A stretch of DNA of 64,000 bases, from NCBI RefSeq assembly GCF_026183695.1, contig NZ_JAPFRD010000002.1:178279-242278 (forward strand), read 5' to 3'. This stretch comes from Alteromonas aquimaris. GTDB taxonomy: Bacteria; Pseudomonadota; Gammaproteobacteria; Enterobacterales; Alteromonadaceae. Of this stretch, positions 18,488 to 27,306 are shown piece by piece. Position 1 is the first letter of the stretch; every line of letters begins with the position of its first letter. The notes beneath the pieces were generated by a model, which was given only the letters and a program-made list of their open reading frames with translations, was not told the DNA's origin and made no database searches. The position numbers and the translations under genes were made by a program.

Positions 18488-18598
18488 ATACGCTCAGTAC
18501 GCAGTTATAATTCAGCATACTGTAATGAAACGTAAAAAGGGCTGTCATTTATTCCATGGCTGATATAATTCCAGGATTATTTTGAAGTGGTGTTGAAT

Positions 18599-19426
18599 AT
18601 GTCTTTAACTAAGTATGTGACGTATGCGTCGCAATCCTTCACCTTGCCCGACATCTGCTTACGTATTCGCGATATACTTGATGATCACCGCTCTGATGCA
18701 GACGACATCGCTAAACTAATTAGTGTTGATCCTTCGTTAACTGCCAAAATTCTACGCTTGGCTAACAGCGCATTATTTCGTTTTCCTTCGCAAATTGGTT
18801 CAATTTCTAAAGCCGTGAATGTGATAGGCGGTGAAGCATTATATAATTTGGTGGTGGCTGAAACAGCCAACACCGCGTTTGCTCAGTTCGACTCACCGTT
18901 AATTAATCCCGAGCAGCATTGGCGCGATTCGGTGTATTGCGGAATGGTGGCAAAATTTCTGGCAAAAAACTGTCGTATACGTGGTATAGAACGCTTTTTC
19001 GTGATGGGAATTTTACAGAACTTGAGTGAGTTGGTTATTGCGAAATGTTCTCCTGAAAAGTATGAAAATTATCTCAAAGATGATGCCGACTTGTTACCTT
19101 GGGAGAAACAGTTAAATCACTTTAAGTTCACCTTCGCGCAATGTAGTGGCACTATAATGGAAAGCTGGAAATTACCGCTTTCACTTTATTTTCCAGTTAT
19201 GCATTTACACGATCATAAACAAAAAGCGATTGATGCAGAAATCGCAGTACTTGCGGTAGCGGTAAGAACCTTGTTCAATAAGCAACAGCAAGAAGAGTCG
19301 AATAAAATTGAACTTATTACGCCAGAATTAGACAAGATAATAAAGATTGACAAGGACACTATAAATGATGCAATTCATTATTCTCGTAGAGAAACGGATA
19401 TGATTGCCTCACTTGTACGACAATAA
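18599..19426 (+). CDS. HDOD-domain signalling protein
   Basis: About 275 residues dominated by an HDOD domain: SFTLPDICLRIRDIL, then DDIAKLISVDPSLTAKILRLANSALF and SISKAVNVIGGEALYNLVVA. HDOD proteins are HD-superfamily relatives without the full catalytic HD set and act in regulation and motility signalling. The ATG at 18599 (preceded by GAAGTGG) is preferred over the GTG at 18587. No partner domain is attached and no signalling gene adjoins it, so its target is unknown. Confidence 0.82.
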   Translation: MSLTKYVTYASQSFTLPDICLRIRDILDDHRSDADDIAKLISVDPSLTAKILRLANSALFRFPSQIGSISKAVNVIGGEALYNLVVAETANTAFAQFDSPLINPEQHWRDSVYCGMVAKFLAKNCRIRGIERFFVMGILQNLSELVIAKCSPEKYENYLKDDADLLPWEKQLNHFKFTFAQCSGTIMESWKLPLSLYFPVMHLHDHKQKAIDAEIAVLAVAVRTLFNKQQQEESNKIELITPELDKIIKIDKDTINDAIHYSRRETDMIASLVRQ

Positions 19427-19475
19427 TCATCACGGAATGATTTTTTTGCGCTAAACATTAAAATAGAACATTACT

Positions 19476-20297
19476 ATGCAAGATTCGTTTGCCATCCGGC
19501 TGGTGGCGTTTACGATGTTGTCTTTTTGTCTGCTTCCCAGTGCGCAAGCAGCAAAAGATCGTAATCTGATTAGAACACTTTATCATCCAGATATGATCCC
19601 CGATGTGGATGAAGAAGCCCCTCATTTTACCATGGATGGGGAAGTAGGTATTTTGTTCGCCACGGGTAATTCTGACTCAACCACTATCAAAGGTGGAATT
19701 GTATCCGAACATGAAACCCGCTGGTGGAGTAATCGATATTTTGGTGAATTACTCTATAAAGAGAGCGAAGTAGAAAGAAAAGGCGAAAAACAGCGTGAAG
19801 TGACAGCAGAACGCGTGTTTGGCTATGCGCAACTCGATTATAAACTAAATCATAGAGACCGCCGTCTGTTTATCTACGGCGACTATGAAAACGACGATTT
19901 TAATGGGTTTCACTATCGGTCTTCCATCGCCTCAGGATGGTCTCACCAATTATGGCAGCATGAGGTCAGTGCGTTTAGGTACAGCATTGGGCCGGGATAT
20001 TCTTTGGTTTCAGTTGAAGAGGACACTGAAACGTCAATTAACAGTGGTCTTATAGCGAGAGCTTCGGTGGAGTACCGCTACTTCTGGACAACGGGCGCCA
20101 AGTTCAGGCAGTTTGCCAGTATTGAAGCAGGTGGACACAATATCCGCTCCCGTTCTGAATCCGCTGTCACCGCGAAGATTTTTGATTCATTAGCCTTAAA
20201 GTTTGCTGTTACCCTCACGCATGAAACCAATACACCTGAAGATGTAGCAGAATTAAATACTGAGTCATCCATCTCCCTTATTTATCGATTTTTTTAG
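19476..20297 (+). CDS. DUF481 (YdiY-type) outer-membrane protein, first of a tandem pair
   Basis: A 273-residue protein with a signal peptide (hydrophobic core ~8-24, cleavage after AQA) and an alternating-hydrophobic beta-barrel-like body typical of DUF481, ending in the outer-membrane C-terminal signature IYRFF. The motif GEVGILFATGNSDSTTIKGG near the mature start is characteristic. The role is unknown; the homologue YdiY of E. coli is acid-inducible. The next gene is a paralogue 125 bases away. Confidence 0.85.
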   Translation: MQDSFAIRLVAFTMLSFCLLPSAQAAKDRNLIRTLYHPDMIPDVDEEAPHFTMDGEVGILFATGNSDSTTIKGGIVSEHETRWWSNRYFGELLYKESEVERKGEKQREVTAERVFGYAQLDYKLNHRDRRLFIYGDYENDDFNGFHYRSSIASGWSHQLWQHEVSAFRYSIGPGYSLVSVEEDTETSINSGLIARASVEYRYFWTTGAKFRQFASIEAGGHNIRSRSESAVTAKIFDSLALKFAVTLTHETNTPEDVAELNTESSISLIYRFF

Positions 20298-20422
20298 GGA
20301 GTTTGTACCATTTCGCGAAAATTAGCCGTGAATTTCGGTAATTAGATGAACTTTTTCAGATTTATTTAGATATAAACGCAGTAACGACAAGATTAAAAAG
20401 AGTTAATAGTAGGAACACACCG

Positions 20423-21169
20423 ATGAAAAGAAGTTTAGTGGCTGCGGCAATATTGGGGACGTTATCAGCGAATATTGCTATCGCGCAAGAAGAGAAAAAG
20501 CCTTTTACAATGGAAGGCGGCGTGGGCGCAATCCATACCACTGGTAATACGGAAACTACCTCTTTAAGTGCATCCTTGGTTGCTCACCAAGAGTTGCCCA
20601 GATGGAGTAACGATTATAATGTCGAAGGCTTGTATAAGAAGGAAACTGTAGCAAACGACGAAGGTGTCGACGAAGAACGTACGTCAGCCGAAAAGCTGTT
20701 TGCCTCGTCACAAGCCAACTATAAGTTATCCAACCCGGATTATCGTGTGTTTGGGTTCGCTTCATACGAACAAGACAAGTTGAGCAACTATGAGTATCAA
20801 TCTACCTTAGCTGTTGGTTGGAACCACCAATTGTGGGAAACCGACAAAATGTCATTCGAATACTCAGTAGGTCCGGGTTATGCTTGGGCAGAAACCCAGG
20901 AAGGGGTGGAGCAGAATGGACCAATTTTACGTGCTTCTGCCGCCTACCAATGGCTGATTTCAGAAACGGCCAAATTTACTCAGACAGTTAGTACCGAGAT
21001 TGGGGAAGAAAATACTAAGTCGCGTGCCGAAACGGCGGTTACAGCAACAATAAGTGGAAATCTTTCCCTCAAAGTGGCGTTAAAGTTAGACCATAACAGT
21101 GATGTCGATCCAGACATCGAAAATCTTGATACTGAAACCTCAGTCACCCTGGTTTACAGCTTCTTTTAA
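20423..21169 (+). CDS. DUF481 (YdiY-type) outer-membrane protein, second of a tandem pair
   Basis: A 248-residue paralogue of the preceding gene. It has a signal peptide ending IAIAQ, the matching motif GGVGAIHTTGNTETTSLSAS, the shared ASYEQD and GWNHQLWE segments, and the terminal VYSFF. It has its own upstream gap of ~125 bases and a good AGGAACACACCG-type leader, so it may be separately expressed. A GC-rich hairpin (AGGGCCTC...GGGGCCTT, ~21185-21206) follows it and may terminate transcription. Confidence 0.86.
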   Translation: MKRSLVAAAILGTLSANIAIAQEEKKPFTMEGGVGAIHTTGNTETTSLSASLVAHQELPRWSNDYNVEGLYKKETVANDEGVDEERTSAEKLFASSQANYKLSNPDYRVFGFASYEQDKLSNYEYQSTLAVGWNHQLWETDKMSFEYSVGPGYAWAETQEGVEQNGPILRASAAYQWLISETAKFTQTVSTEIGEENTKSRAETAVTATISGNLSLKVALKLDHNSDVDPDIENLDTETSVTLVYSFF

Positions 21170-21289
21170 GCTATCGACATTTAGTAGGGCCTCGTGAGGG
21201 GGGCCTTCTGCTTCCGTTTATCCCAGCGAAAAGCACGTTGACTGGCTACATAATAGCCGTCTTATTATCCTCTCATTCCCCGTATGTAC

Positions 21290-21413
21290 GCTAAAGATCC
21301 TCCGCCTGCGCGGAGGATGACGAGTGGGGGCGGGGATCGGCCAGACTTCCCGATACGTCGTTCCCGCGAAGGCGGGAAACTTTTGCTCCCAATGCGTCAT
21401 TCCCGCGAAGGCG
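21290..21413. repeat. Palindromic repeat block, left part (interrupted by IS)
   Basis: This block contains the hairpins TCCTCCGC/GCGGAGGA (21298-21317) and TTCCCGC/GCGGGAA (two copies, the second truncated by the IS). The same elements recur in the same order at 22876-23366. It represents about two thirds of one ~185-bp repeat unit. The motifs are of the extragenic GCGAAGGC palindrome type. Confidence 0.9.
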
Positions 21414-22875
21414 TAATGCTGATCGTTTAAGAATTTAGCTCTTTTATTTAATAGTCTTTTAGGCTCTTGACATCTCAGCTAATGAGATCAAACTACCGCT
21501 TTCCAGCTGAGTAGTCACCCCATGCTAATTCAAGAGCTCACATCTATTTTCGAAGAAGACAAAGTCAGAGAAAATATTGACGTCTTTAACGCGCCTTTGC
21601 CTACAGAATTTATCGAGCAGGCAATATCACTAACAAGTTCAGTGTCAGTAAGGAGAAGAAAACTCCCTCCCGAGCAGGTACTGCGTCTGGTTGTAGGCAT
21701 GTCGTTAATGCGTCATGAGTCAATCCAAGAAGTGGCAACGCGTTTAGCCTTCAGTTCGAAAGGGCTCACACCAGATTTACTCGCTGCGAGAAGTTCTTTA
21801 AGTAATGCGCGGCAAAGGCTTGGGTCAGAGCCGGTGAAATGGCTATTCGAGCGAAGTGCAGAGCATTGGGCTAATCAAACACACGTTGATGATAATTGGC
21901 TTGGCTTACAGCCTATGGCTATCGATGGCACAACATTGCGAACGGAAGATACACCTGAATGCCGTGAGCACTTTGGCTCAGCAGCGACGAGTGGTGAGTT
22001 TGAATCTGGTTATCCGGTGATGCAATTAACCTGTTTAATGAATGTAAGAAGCCATATCATCCTACGCGCAGAGGCTGGTAAATATAGGGATTCCGAGTTA
22101 TATCAGACTACGAAAATGTTGGAAAGTGTGCCTGATAACAGTGTGCTTTTAATGGACAAACTTTATCACTCAGCGAAGCTTTTACCTGAGCTCGAGACTA
22201 ATGGACAAAACCGTTTCTGGGTGACGCCTGTTAGAAAAGATATTAAGTACACCGTTACTCATACCTTCACTTCGAATGACCAGTTAGTTGAACGCGACTT
22301 GAGTAGTGCAAGACGAAAAGATAAGTCTCTTCCACGGCATTGGAGTATGCGCTTAATCAGCTTTGAAACGTCGAAAAAGAAAGTAGTGAAGCTAGCCACA
22401 AACTTACCGCATGATGCGTATTCTGCAGAAGATATTATTGCGCTTTACAAAGAGCGCTGGGAAATAGAATTAGGGTATCGGGAAGTAAAAACATCAATGT
22501 TGAACAATGCCTTAACGTTGCGAAGCAAAAAAGTAGATTTAGTGTATCAGGAGCTCTATGTGCTACTACTCGCTTACAATTTAATCAGGCACGAAATTGC
22601 GTTAACAGCAAATGAAGTGGGTATCAGGCCGACCCGAATAAGCTTTAAATCCGCCATGCGTATAGTATTGTACGATTACTATGGCATGGCTATGACAAAT
22701 AGTCTGCACACTTTACCAGCAAGGATGAAAGACTTAACCGAAGCAATAAAAGACTTCATTCTCCCTAAGCCGGAACGACCTGCTTACCCTCGGGTTTTAA
22801 AGTTAAATAACGCAAAACGTTATCCACTCAAAAAGCCTGAAAAATTACGAAAAAAACCTTAAACGAACAGCATTA
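21414..22875 (+). mobile_element. IS4-family insertion sequence, complete (1462 bp)
   Basis: The ends are 18-bp terminal inverted repeats with one mismatch: TAATGCTGATCGTTTAAG at 21414-21431 and its complement form at 22858-22875. The element is flanked by a perfect 10-bp direct repeat, CGCGAAGGCG, at 21404-21413 and 22876-22885, which is the target duplication; 10-12 bp is typical of IS4. It carries one intact transposase gene. Removing the IS and one duplicate restores an intact copy of the surrounding repeat, so the insertion came after the repeats. Confidence 0.96.
21522..22862 (+). CDS. IS4-family transposase
   Basis: A DDE transposase of 446 residues. It has an N-terminal IS4 domain (VRRRKLPPEQVLRLVVGMSL...) and a catalytic domain with Asp in MAIDGTTLRTED (~residue 138), Asp in VLLMDKLYHSA (~residue 210) and Glu within the YREVK-type signature (RWEIELGYREVKTSMLNNA, ~residue 315-333). 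The frame is intact from end to end, so the element may still be active. The stop lies within the right terminal repeat. Confidence 0.95.
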   Translation: MLIQELTSIFEEDKVRENIDVFNAPLPTEFIEQAISLTSSVSVRRRKLPPEQVLRLVVGMSLMRHESIQEVATRLAFSSKGLTPDLLAARSSLSNARQRLGSEPVKWLFERSAEHWANQTHVDDNWLGLQPMAIDGTTLRTEDTPECREHFGSAATSGEFESGYPVMQLTCLMNVRSHIILRAEAGKYRDSELYQTTKMLESVPDNSVLLMDKLYHSAKLLPELETNGQNRFWVTPVRKDIKYTVTHTFTSNDQLVERDLSSARRKDKSLPRHWSMRLISFETSKKKVVKLATNLPHDAYSAEDIIALYKERWEIELGYREVKTSMLNNALTLRSKKVDLVYQELYVLLLAYNLIRHEIALTANEVGIRPTRISFKSAMRIVLYDYYGMAMTNSLHTLPARMKDLTEAIKDFILPKPERPAYPRVLKLNNAKRYPLKKPEKLRKKP

Positions 22876-23366
22876 CGCGAAGGCGGAAATCTCTCACGTG
22901 AATGTTGTGAACTAACAAGCAGTTATCTAATTTCACGTTAGCACGCTAGAGTTCCTCCGCCTGCGCGGAGGATGACGAGTGGGGGCGGGGAACGGTCAGA
23001 CTTCCCGATACGTCGTTCCGGCGAAGGCGGGAAATTATCAAACCTCACGCTAGGTCATTCCCGCGAAGGCGGAAATCTTTCACGTGAATGTTGTGAACTA
23101 ACAAGCAGTTATCTAATTTCCCGTTAGCACGCTAGAGTTCCTCCGCCTGCGCGGAGGATGACGAGTGGGGGCGGGGAGCGGTCAGACTTCCCGATACGTC
23201 GTTCCCGCGAAGGCGGGAACCTCTTGCTCCCCAGTGTGTCATTCCCGCGAAGGCGGAAATCTTTCACGTGAATGTTGTGAACTAACAAGCAGTTATCTAA
23301 TTTCCCGTTAGAGCGCTAGAGTTCCTCCGCCTGCGCGGAGGATGACGAATGGGGTGGGGAGCTGCC
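22876..23366. repeat. Tandem ~185-bp extragenic repeat units (about 2.7 copies)
   Basis: Units begin at 22876, 23062 and 23246 (periods 186 and 184 bp). Each carries a CCCGCGAAGGCGG palindrome half, a conserved spacer (TCACGTGAATGTTGTGAACT and following), the TCCTCCGC/GCGGAGGA hairpin and, in the first two, a TTCCCGC/GCGGGAA hairpin. With the block left of the IS this was originally a run of about 3.5 units lying between the convergent DUF481 and serA genes. No coding potential was seen. Confidence 0.92.
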
Positions 23367-23391
23367 ATGACGTTTCCCCTTAAACCAAAGC

Positions 23392-24621
23392 CTAGTGCAA
23401 AATGCGCGTTTTAATGGTGCCATCAATTTGCTGTAACTCAGTTAATGCGTCATAGCCTTTATCTGATTCAACATCCACCACCACGTACCCTATCTCTGCG
23501 CTCGTTTGTAAGTACTGCGCCTGGATATTTATGCTTTTTTGCGCAAACGTCTGGTTGATCTGCGTTAGTACACCGGGCCGGTTTTCGTGAATGTGTAAAA
23601 TGCGACAACTACCGGGATGATCGGGTAAGGAAACTTCAGGAAAATTGACCGCAGACAGGGTTGAACCGTTATCGCTGTACTTGGCTAGCTTACCCGCCAC
23701 TTCGACACCAATATTCTCCTGTGCTTCCTGGGTGCTGCCGCCCACGTGTGGTGTCAAAATCACATTATCAAATGCACGCAAAGGTGACTCAAACTCTTCA
23801 GAATTGGATTTCGGTTCAATAGGGAACACATCTAATGCTGCGCCGCTTAGATGGCCGTCTTGTAGTGCGCAGACCAGCGCATCAATATCAATGACCGTCC
23901 CACGAGAGGCGTTGATTAATATACTATTTTTACGCATCTTACGAAGTTGTGTGTCACTAATCATATTTTTGGTTTGCAGTGTTTCTGGAACATGCAATGT
24001 GACAACGTCAGACGTTTCAAGCAGTTTGTCCAACGATTTGACTTGAGTCGAATTACCTAAAACTAATTTGTCTTCAATATCGAAAAACTGCACGCGCATA
24101 CCAAGGTGTTCGGCCAAAATACTCAATTGCGTACCAATGTGACCGTAGCCAATAATACCCAATGTTTTCCCTCTGGCTTCAAATGCGCCGTCGGCGGTTT
24201 TATCCCATTCACCGCGGTGGGCTTTTGCATTTTTCTGGGGGATTTTACGAAGCAATAAAATGATTTGGCCCAGCACTAATTCCGCCACCGAACGAGTGTT
24301 AGAAAAGGGGGCATTAAAGACAGGAATGCCTTTGGATCGCGCAGAAATCAGGTCCACCTGGTTAGTGCCAATACAAAAACAGCCAATAGCCACAAGCTTA
24401 GTTGCCGCTTCGACCACAGCCTCGGTTATCTGGGTGCGGGAGCGCAGGCCAATAAAGTGCACATCTTTGACTTTCTCAATCAGTTCAGCTTCAGGCAGCG
24501 ACGTTTTAAGGTATTCAATGTTGCTGTAGCCGTTATTTTTGAACGTTTCCACAGCACTATGGTGAACACCTTCTAACAACAAAATCTTGATCTTCTCTTT
24601 TGGTAACGAAACTTTACTCAT
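23392..24621 (-). CDS. serA: D-3-phosphoglycerate dehydrogenase
   Basis: The first committed step of serine synthesis. From the ATG at 24621 it makes 409 residues beginning MSKVSLPKEKIKILLLEGVH, collinear with E. coli SerA. It has the NAD-binding LGIIGYGHIGTQL, the catalytic His-Glu region of the D-2-hydroxyacid dehydrogenases (LTPHVGGST), and a C-terminal ACT domain (HIHENRPGVLTQINQTF), so serine feedback inhibition is likely. The frame extends 19 codons further upstream, but homology places the start here. It is followed on its strand by the repeat array. Confidence 0.97.
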   Translation of the reverse strand: MSKVSLPKEKIKILLLEGVHHSAVETFKNNGYSNIEYLKTSLPEAELIEKVKDVHFIGLRSRTQITEAVVEAATKLVAIGCFCIGTNQVDLISARSKGIPVFNAPFSNTRSVAELVLGQIILLLRKIPQKNAKAHRGEWDKTADGAFEARGKTLGIIGYGHIGTQLSILAEHLGMRVQFFDIEDKLVLGNSTQVKSLDKLLETSDVVTLHVPETLQTKNMISDTQLRKMRKNSILINASRGTVIDIDALVCALQDGHLSGAALDVFPIEPKSNSEEFESPLRAFDNVILTPHVGGSTQEAQENIGVEVAGKLAKYSDNGSTLSAVNFPEVSLPDHPGSCRILHIHENRPGVLTQINQTFAQKSINIQAQYLQTSAEIGYVVVDVESDKGYDALTELQQIDGTIKTRILH

Positions 24622-24988
24622 GGTCGCTTCTCGAACGTTAAAAAGACATCTGGACGTCTGGAAAGGCAAAGTTAACAAAATCTATGCTAGAGTGAAAGCG
24701 AAATCATATCTCTGATATGGAATTAGTTGCACCTGGCTAAGATAGGCGTTCTTTGTTTATTGCGATAGCTAAAATTTCCGTGACGACTACGGATTCTCTC
24801 CCGGCGTAGTGAAGTGAGAAAACGCACACGATTTTACGTCGTTACACCTCTAAATAGGTCGATAGAGAAGCACAGCATGGTTGCTTATTCTCTGCTTATG
24901 GGCAGGGGGTATCGCTGTCCCACGCTTTCTTTATCCGCAATGTTTCTCTATCAATCGCAAATTACTCCCCCTGCGAGCAGAGCGATAT
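24622..24988. other. Intergenic region between rpiA and serA
   Basis: About 370 bases hold the serA promoter on the minus strand and the end of the rpiA transcript. A loose inverted repeat (AGAGAAGCA near 24866 against TGCTTATTCTCT near 24890) could form a hairpin. I found no gene and no riboswitch that I recognise. The 6S RNA gene is elsewhere (28225-28406). Confidence 0.4.
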
Positions 24989-25645
24989 TTATTCGATAGT
25001 TTCGACACCCTTGTCAGTAGCAGAGAGCACTACATCGGCACCTCGCATGGCAAAGATTCCGTTGGTTACCACGCCGGCGATATTATTGATTTTTTGTTCC
25101 AGCTCGCGAGGGTCAAGAATTTCCAGGTTGTGTACGTCAAGGATCACATTTCCGTTATCGGTAATAACGCCTTCACGGTACGCCGGATCGCCGCCTAATT
25201 TAACCATTTCTCTTGCCACATAAGATCGCGCCATGGGAATGACCTCGACGGGCAGCGGGAATTTCCCTAGCACCCCCACACGTTTGGAATCGTCAACAAT
25301 ACACACAAATTTTTTGGCCACGGCGGCCACAATTTTCTCTTGTGTAAGCGCCGCTCCGCCGCCTTTTATCATATGCTTGTGCTCAGTGACTTCATCGGCT
25401 CCGTCAATATACACCGATAGCTGATCAACCGAATTAAGGTCAAATACTTCGATGCCGAGTTTCTTCATGCGCTCAGTGGAAGCAGTTGAACTTGATACCG
25501 CACCTTCAATTTTGTGTTTTATTTCAGCCAGTGCATCAATGAAATAATTTACAGTCGAGCCCGTACCGACTCCGACAATAGAATCTTGTTCGACATATTT
25601 AAGCGCAGCGTGCGCAACCGCTTTTTTCTTTTCGTTCTGATCCAT
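24989..25645 (-). CDS. rpiA: Ribose-5-phosphate isomerase A
   Basis: Interconverts ribose-5-phosphate and ribulose-5-phosphate in the pentose phosphate pathway. The 218 residues show the phosphate-binding [16 protein letters not shown] (~residues 25-40), the catalytic DGADEVT motif and [14 protein letters not shown]. The length is as in E. coli (219). It lies 17 bases downstream of fau. Ribose-5-phosphate made by the upstream ribokinase would feed directly into this enzyme. Confidence 0.97.
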   Translation of the reverse strand: MDQNEKKKAVAHAALKYVEQDSIVGVGTGSTVNYFIDALAEIKHKIEGAVSSSTASTERMKKLGIEVFDLNSVDQLSVYIDGADEVTEHKHMIKGGGAALTQEKIVAAVAKKFVCIVDDSKRVGVLGKFPLPVEVIPMARSYVAREMVKLGGDPAYREGVITDNGNVILDVHNLEILDPRELEQKINNIAGVVTNGIFAMRGADVVLSATDKGVETIE

Positions 25646-25662
25646 GTTTATCCCAGCGAAAG

Positions 25663-26250
25663 TTATGTTTGAATAATTAGGGTTGGAGTAATAATAGCAT
25701 CCAATGGCACATCCCAGGGTTGTATCGGTAAAGAATCTGCTTGTTGGCAGTCATGGGCTATACCAATCAAGCGCGGTCGATTTTTCTGTTCTGCAACTTT
25801 GGATAATGTGCGGTCGTAAAATCCGCCGCCCATACCGAGTCTGTTTCCTTTTTTGTCGAAGCCCACTAACGGCATGAAAACCACATCGTGCTCACTCAGC
25901 AGGCGAATTGCCTGACAATCCAGAGCCGGTTCAGCGATACCAAAGCGGTTTGTCTGCATTTTAGTGTGAGCTGTATAATCCAACATTAATAAATGCTTCT
26001 TCGTGACGGGATGCAAGACGGGAAGGGAAGTTGCCATGCCATGTTGCCAGCAATGCTTGATAAGCAAAGATAAATCAGGTTCGCCATCGTTTGCCAGGTA
26101 TAACGCCACGCGCTTCACCGCAGGAGGGAGAAATTGTTTAGTTTGATCTAGTATGGCCTGGGAGGCCTTCTGCTGCTGTTGCCGACTCAGTAAATTTCTG
26201 GCGTTGCGAAACGAACGTCGCAGGGTGTTCCGGCTTTCCAATGTATTCAT
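25663..26250 (-). CDS. fau: 5-formyltetrahydrofolate cyclo-ligase
   Basis: Converts 5-formyl-THF to 5,10-methenyl-THF with ATP. The 195-residue protein (YgfA family) has an N-terminal basic helix ([19 protein letters not shown]), the substrate and ATP motif region [13 protein letters not shown], and the C-terminal signature [13 protein letters not shown]. In E. coli ygfA lies directly downstream of 6S RNA; here ribokinase and nucleoside hydrolase genes lie between them. Confidence 0.93.
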   Translation of the reverse strand: MNTLESRNTLRRSFRNARNLLSRQQQQKASQAILDQTKQFLPPAVKRVALYLANDGEPDLSLLIKHCWQHGMATSLPVLHPVTKKHLLMLDYTAHTKMQTNRFGIAEPALDCQAIRLLSEHDVVFMPLVGFDKKGNRLGMGGGFYDRTLSKVAEQKNRPRLIGIAHDCQQADSLPIQPWDVPLDAIITPTLIIQT

Positions 26251-26276
26251 AATTATGTTTTATCCATATCTGAATA

Positions 26277-26299
26277 AGCCACTCACGAAGCGAGTGGCT
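26277..26299 (-). terminator. Hairpin between the nucleoside hydrolase gene and fau
   Basis: A perfect 8-bp stem, AGCCACTC / GAGTGGCT, with a 7-base loop, followed on the minus strand by TTATTC. The U-tract is poor, so it probably only attenuates or stabilises the upstream message. Confidence 0.5.
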
Positions 26300-26314
26300 A
26301 AGGAAAGCACATCA

Positions 26315-27256
26315 TTATCTAGCGTAAGTATCGATAAACAGTTGCTCAAGTTTACTGTGATCGACTCCAGTTGCGACTTTGATTTTATTTGCTTCAGTCC
26401 ATAATGGGCTTGCCGTGGTGCCTTCAGGCGCAACGATTGTCTGGCCGCGGTTGAGTGCGTCGGTTGCAACGCGCACGTGGCCTTCAGTCAATTCAAACAG
26501 CGCGGGCTGGATGAGGTGAGCTAACGGGAATGCATCGTGAAAGAAACACACACGGTCATCACGGTTTGCCGAATAAAAATCCGTGTAAAATTTGGCAGCG
26601 TTGAAAACAAACCCACCCAATTTCTCGTTCTTCCCCTTCAACGTTTCCATGAAAGAGGGTTTAAAGGGCACGGCGTTAGTGACATCCAGACCGAACATGG
26701 TGAGATCCCAGTCCGCTGCAAAAACAATTTCGGCCGCGTGCGCGTCGTTCCAGATATTAGCTTCGGCAACAGGGGTAACATTCCCGCGCACAAATGCAGC
26801 GCCGCCCATGATACTGACACCCTTAACCAGTTTGGGTAATTCCGGCTCAAGTCGCAATGCCAGCGCAAGATTGCCAAGGGGACCAATTGCCACCAGTGTG
26901 ATCTCACCGGGGTATTGGCGAGCCATGTCTACAATAAACTGTGCCGAACTACGTGGATCTAACTCACGGTTTGAAGCGGGGAAATTGATATTACCAAAGC
27001 CATCATCACCATGAACAAAGTGGGCATAGGTTGACTCAGGCCCCACCCACGGCATGCCCACACCTTTGGTCACAGGAATTTCCTGCCCGGCCAGCTCACA
27101 TAGGGTAAGCGCATTGCGTGCGGCCATATCAACCGGCACATTGCCAAAAACTGTTGTCAGGCCGAGTACTTCGATGTCGGGCGATTGGAATGCAAAAAAG
27201 ATAGCCATTGCATCATCAATGCCCGGGTCAGTATCCAAAATAATTTTATGACTCAT
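26315..27256 (-). CDS. Inosine-uridine-preferring nucleoside hydrolase
   Basis: Hydrolyses ribonucleosides to base and ribose. The 313 residues begin with the calcium-binding DTDPGIDDAMAIFFA motif of the IunH family, and NIWNDAHAAEIVFAADWD and the later FFHDAFPLAHLI carry further active-site residues. The length is typical. The upstream neighbour is a ribokinase, so released ribose can be phosphorylated at once, which suggests a salvage unit. Substrate preference among Rih types cannot be told from sequence alone. Confidence 0.93.
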   Translation of the reverse strand: MSHKIILDTDPGIDDAMAIFFAFQSPDIEVLGLTTVFGNVPVDMAARNALTLCELAGQEIPVTKGVGMPWVGPESTYAHFVHGDDGFGNINFPASNRELDPRSSAQFIVDMARQYPGEITLVAIGPLGNLALALRLEPELPKLVKGVSIMGGAAFVRGNVTPVAEANIWNDAHAAEIVFAADWDLTMFGLDVTNAVPFKPSFMETLKGKNEKLGGFVFNAAKFYTDFYSANRDDRVCFFHDAFPLAHLIQPALFELTEGHVRVATDALNRGQTIVAPEGTTASPLWTEANKIKVATGVDHSKLEQLFIDTYAR

Positions 27257-27306
27257 AAATCCACTTTACTCTATTTATCAAAACTGGAACTTACCAAAGG
27301 TTTAGC

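Noticed and set aside
22876-23366. Repeat array considered as a CRISPR
   Set aside because: The period of ~185 bp is far too long, the spacers are themselves conserved, and no cas genes are present.
24679-24988. rpiA-serA gap considered as 6S RNA or a riboswitch
   Set aside because: None of the conserved 6S blocks or closing stem is present, whereas all of them occur at 28225-28406.
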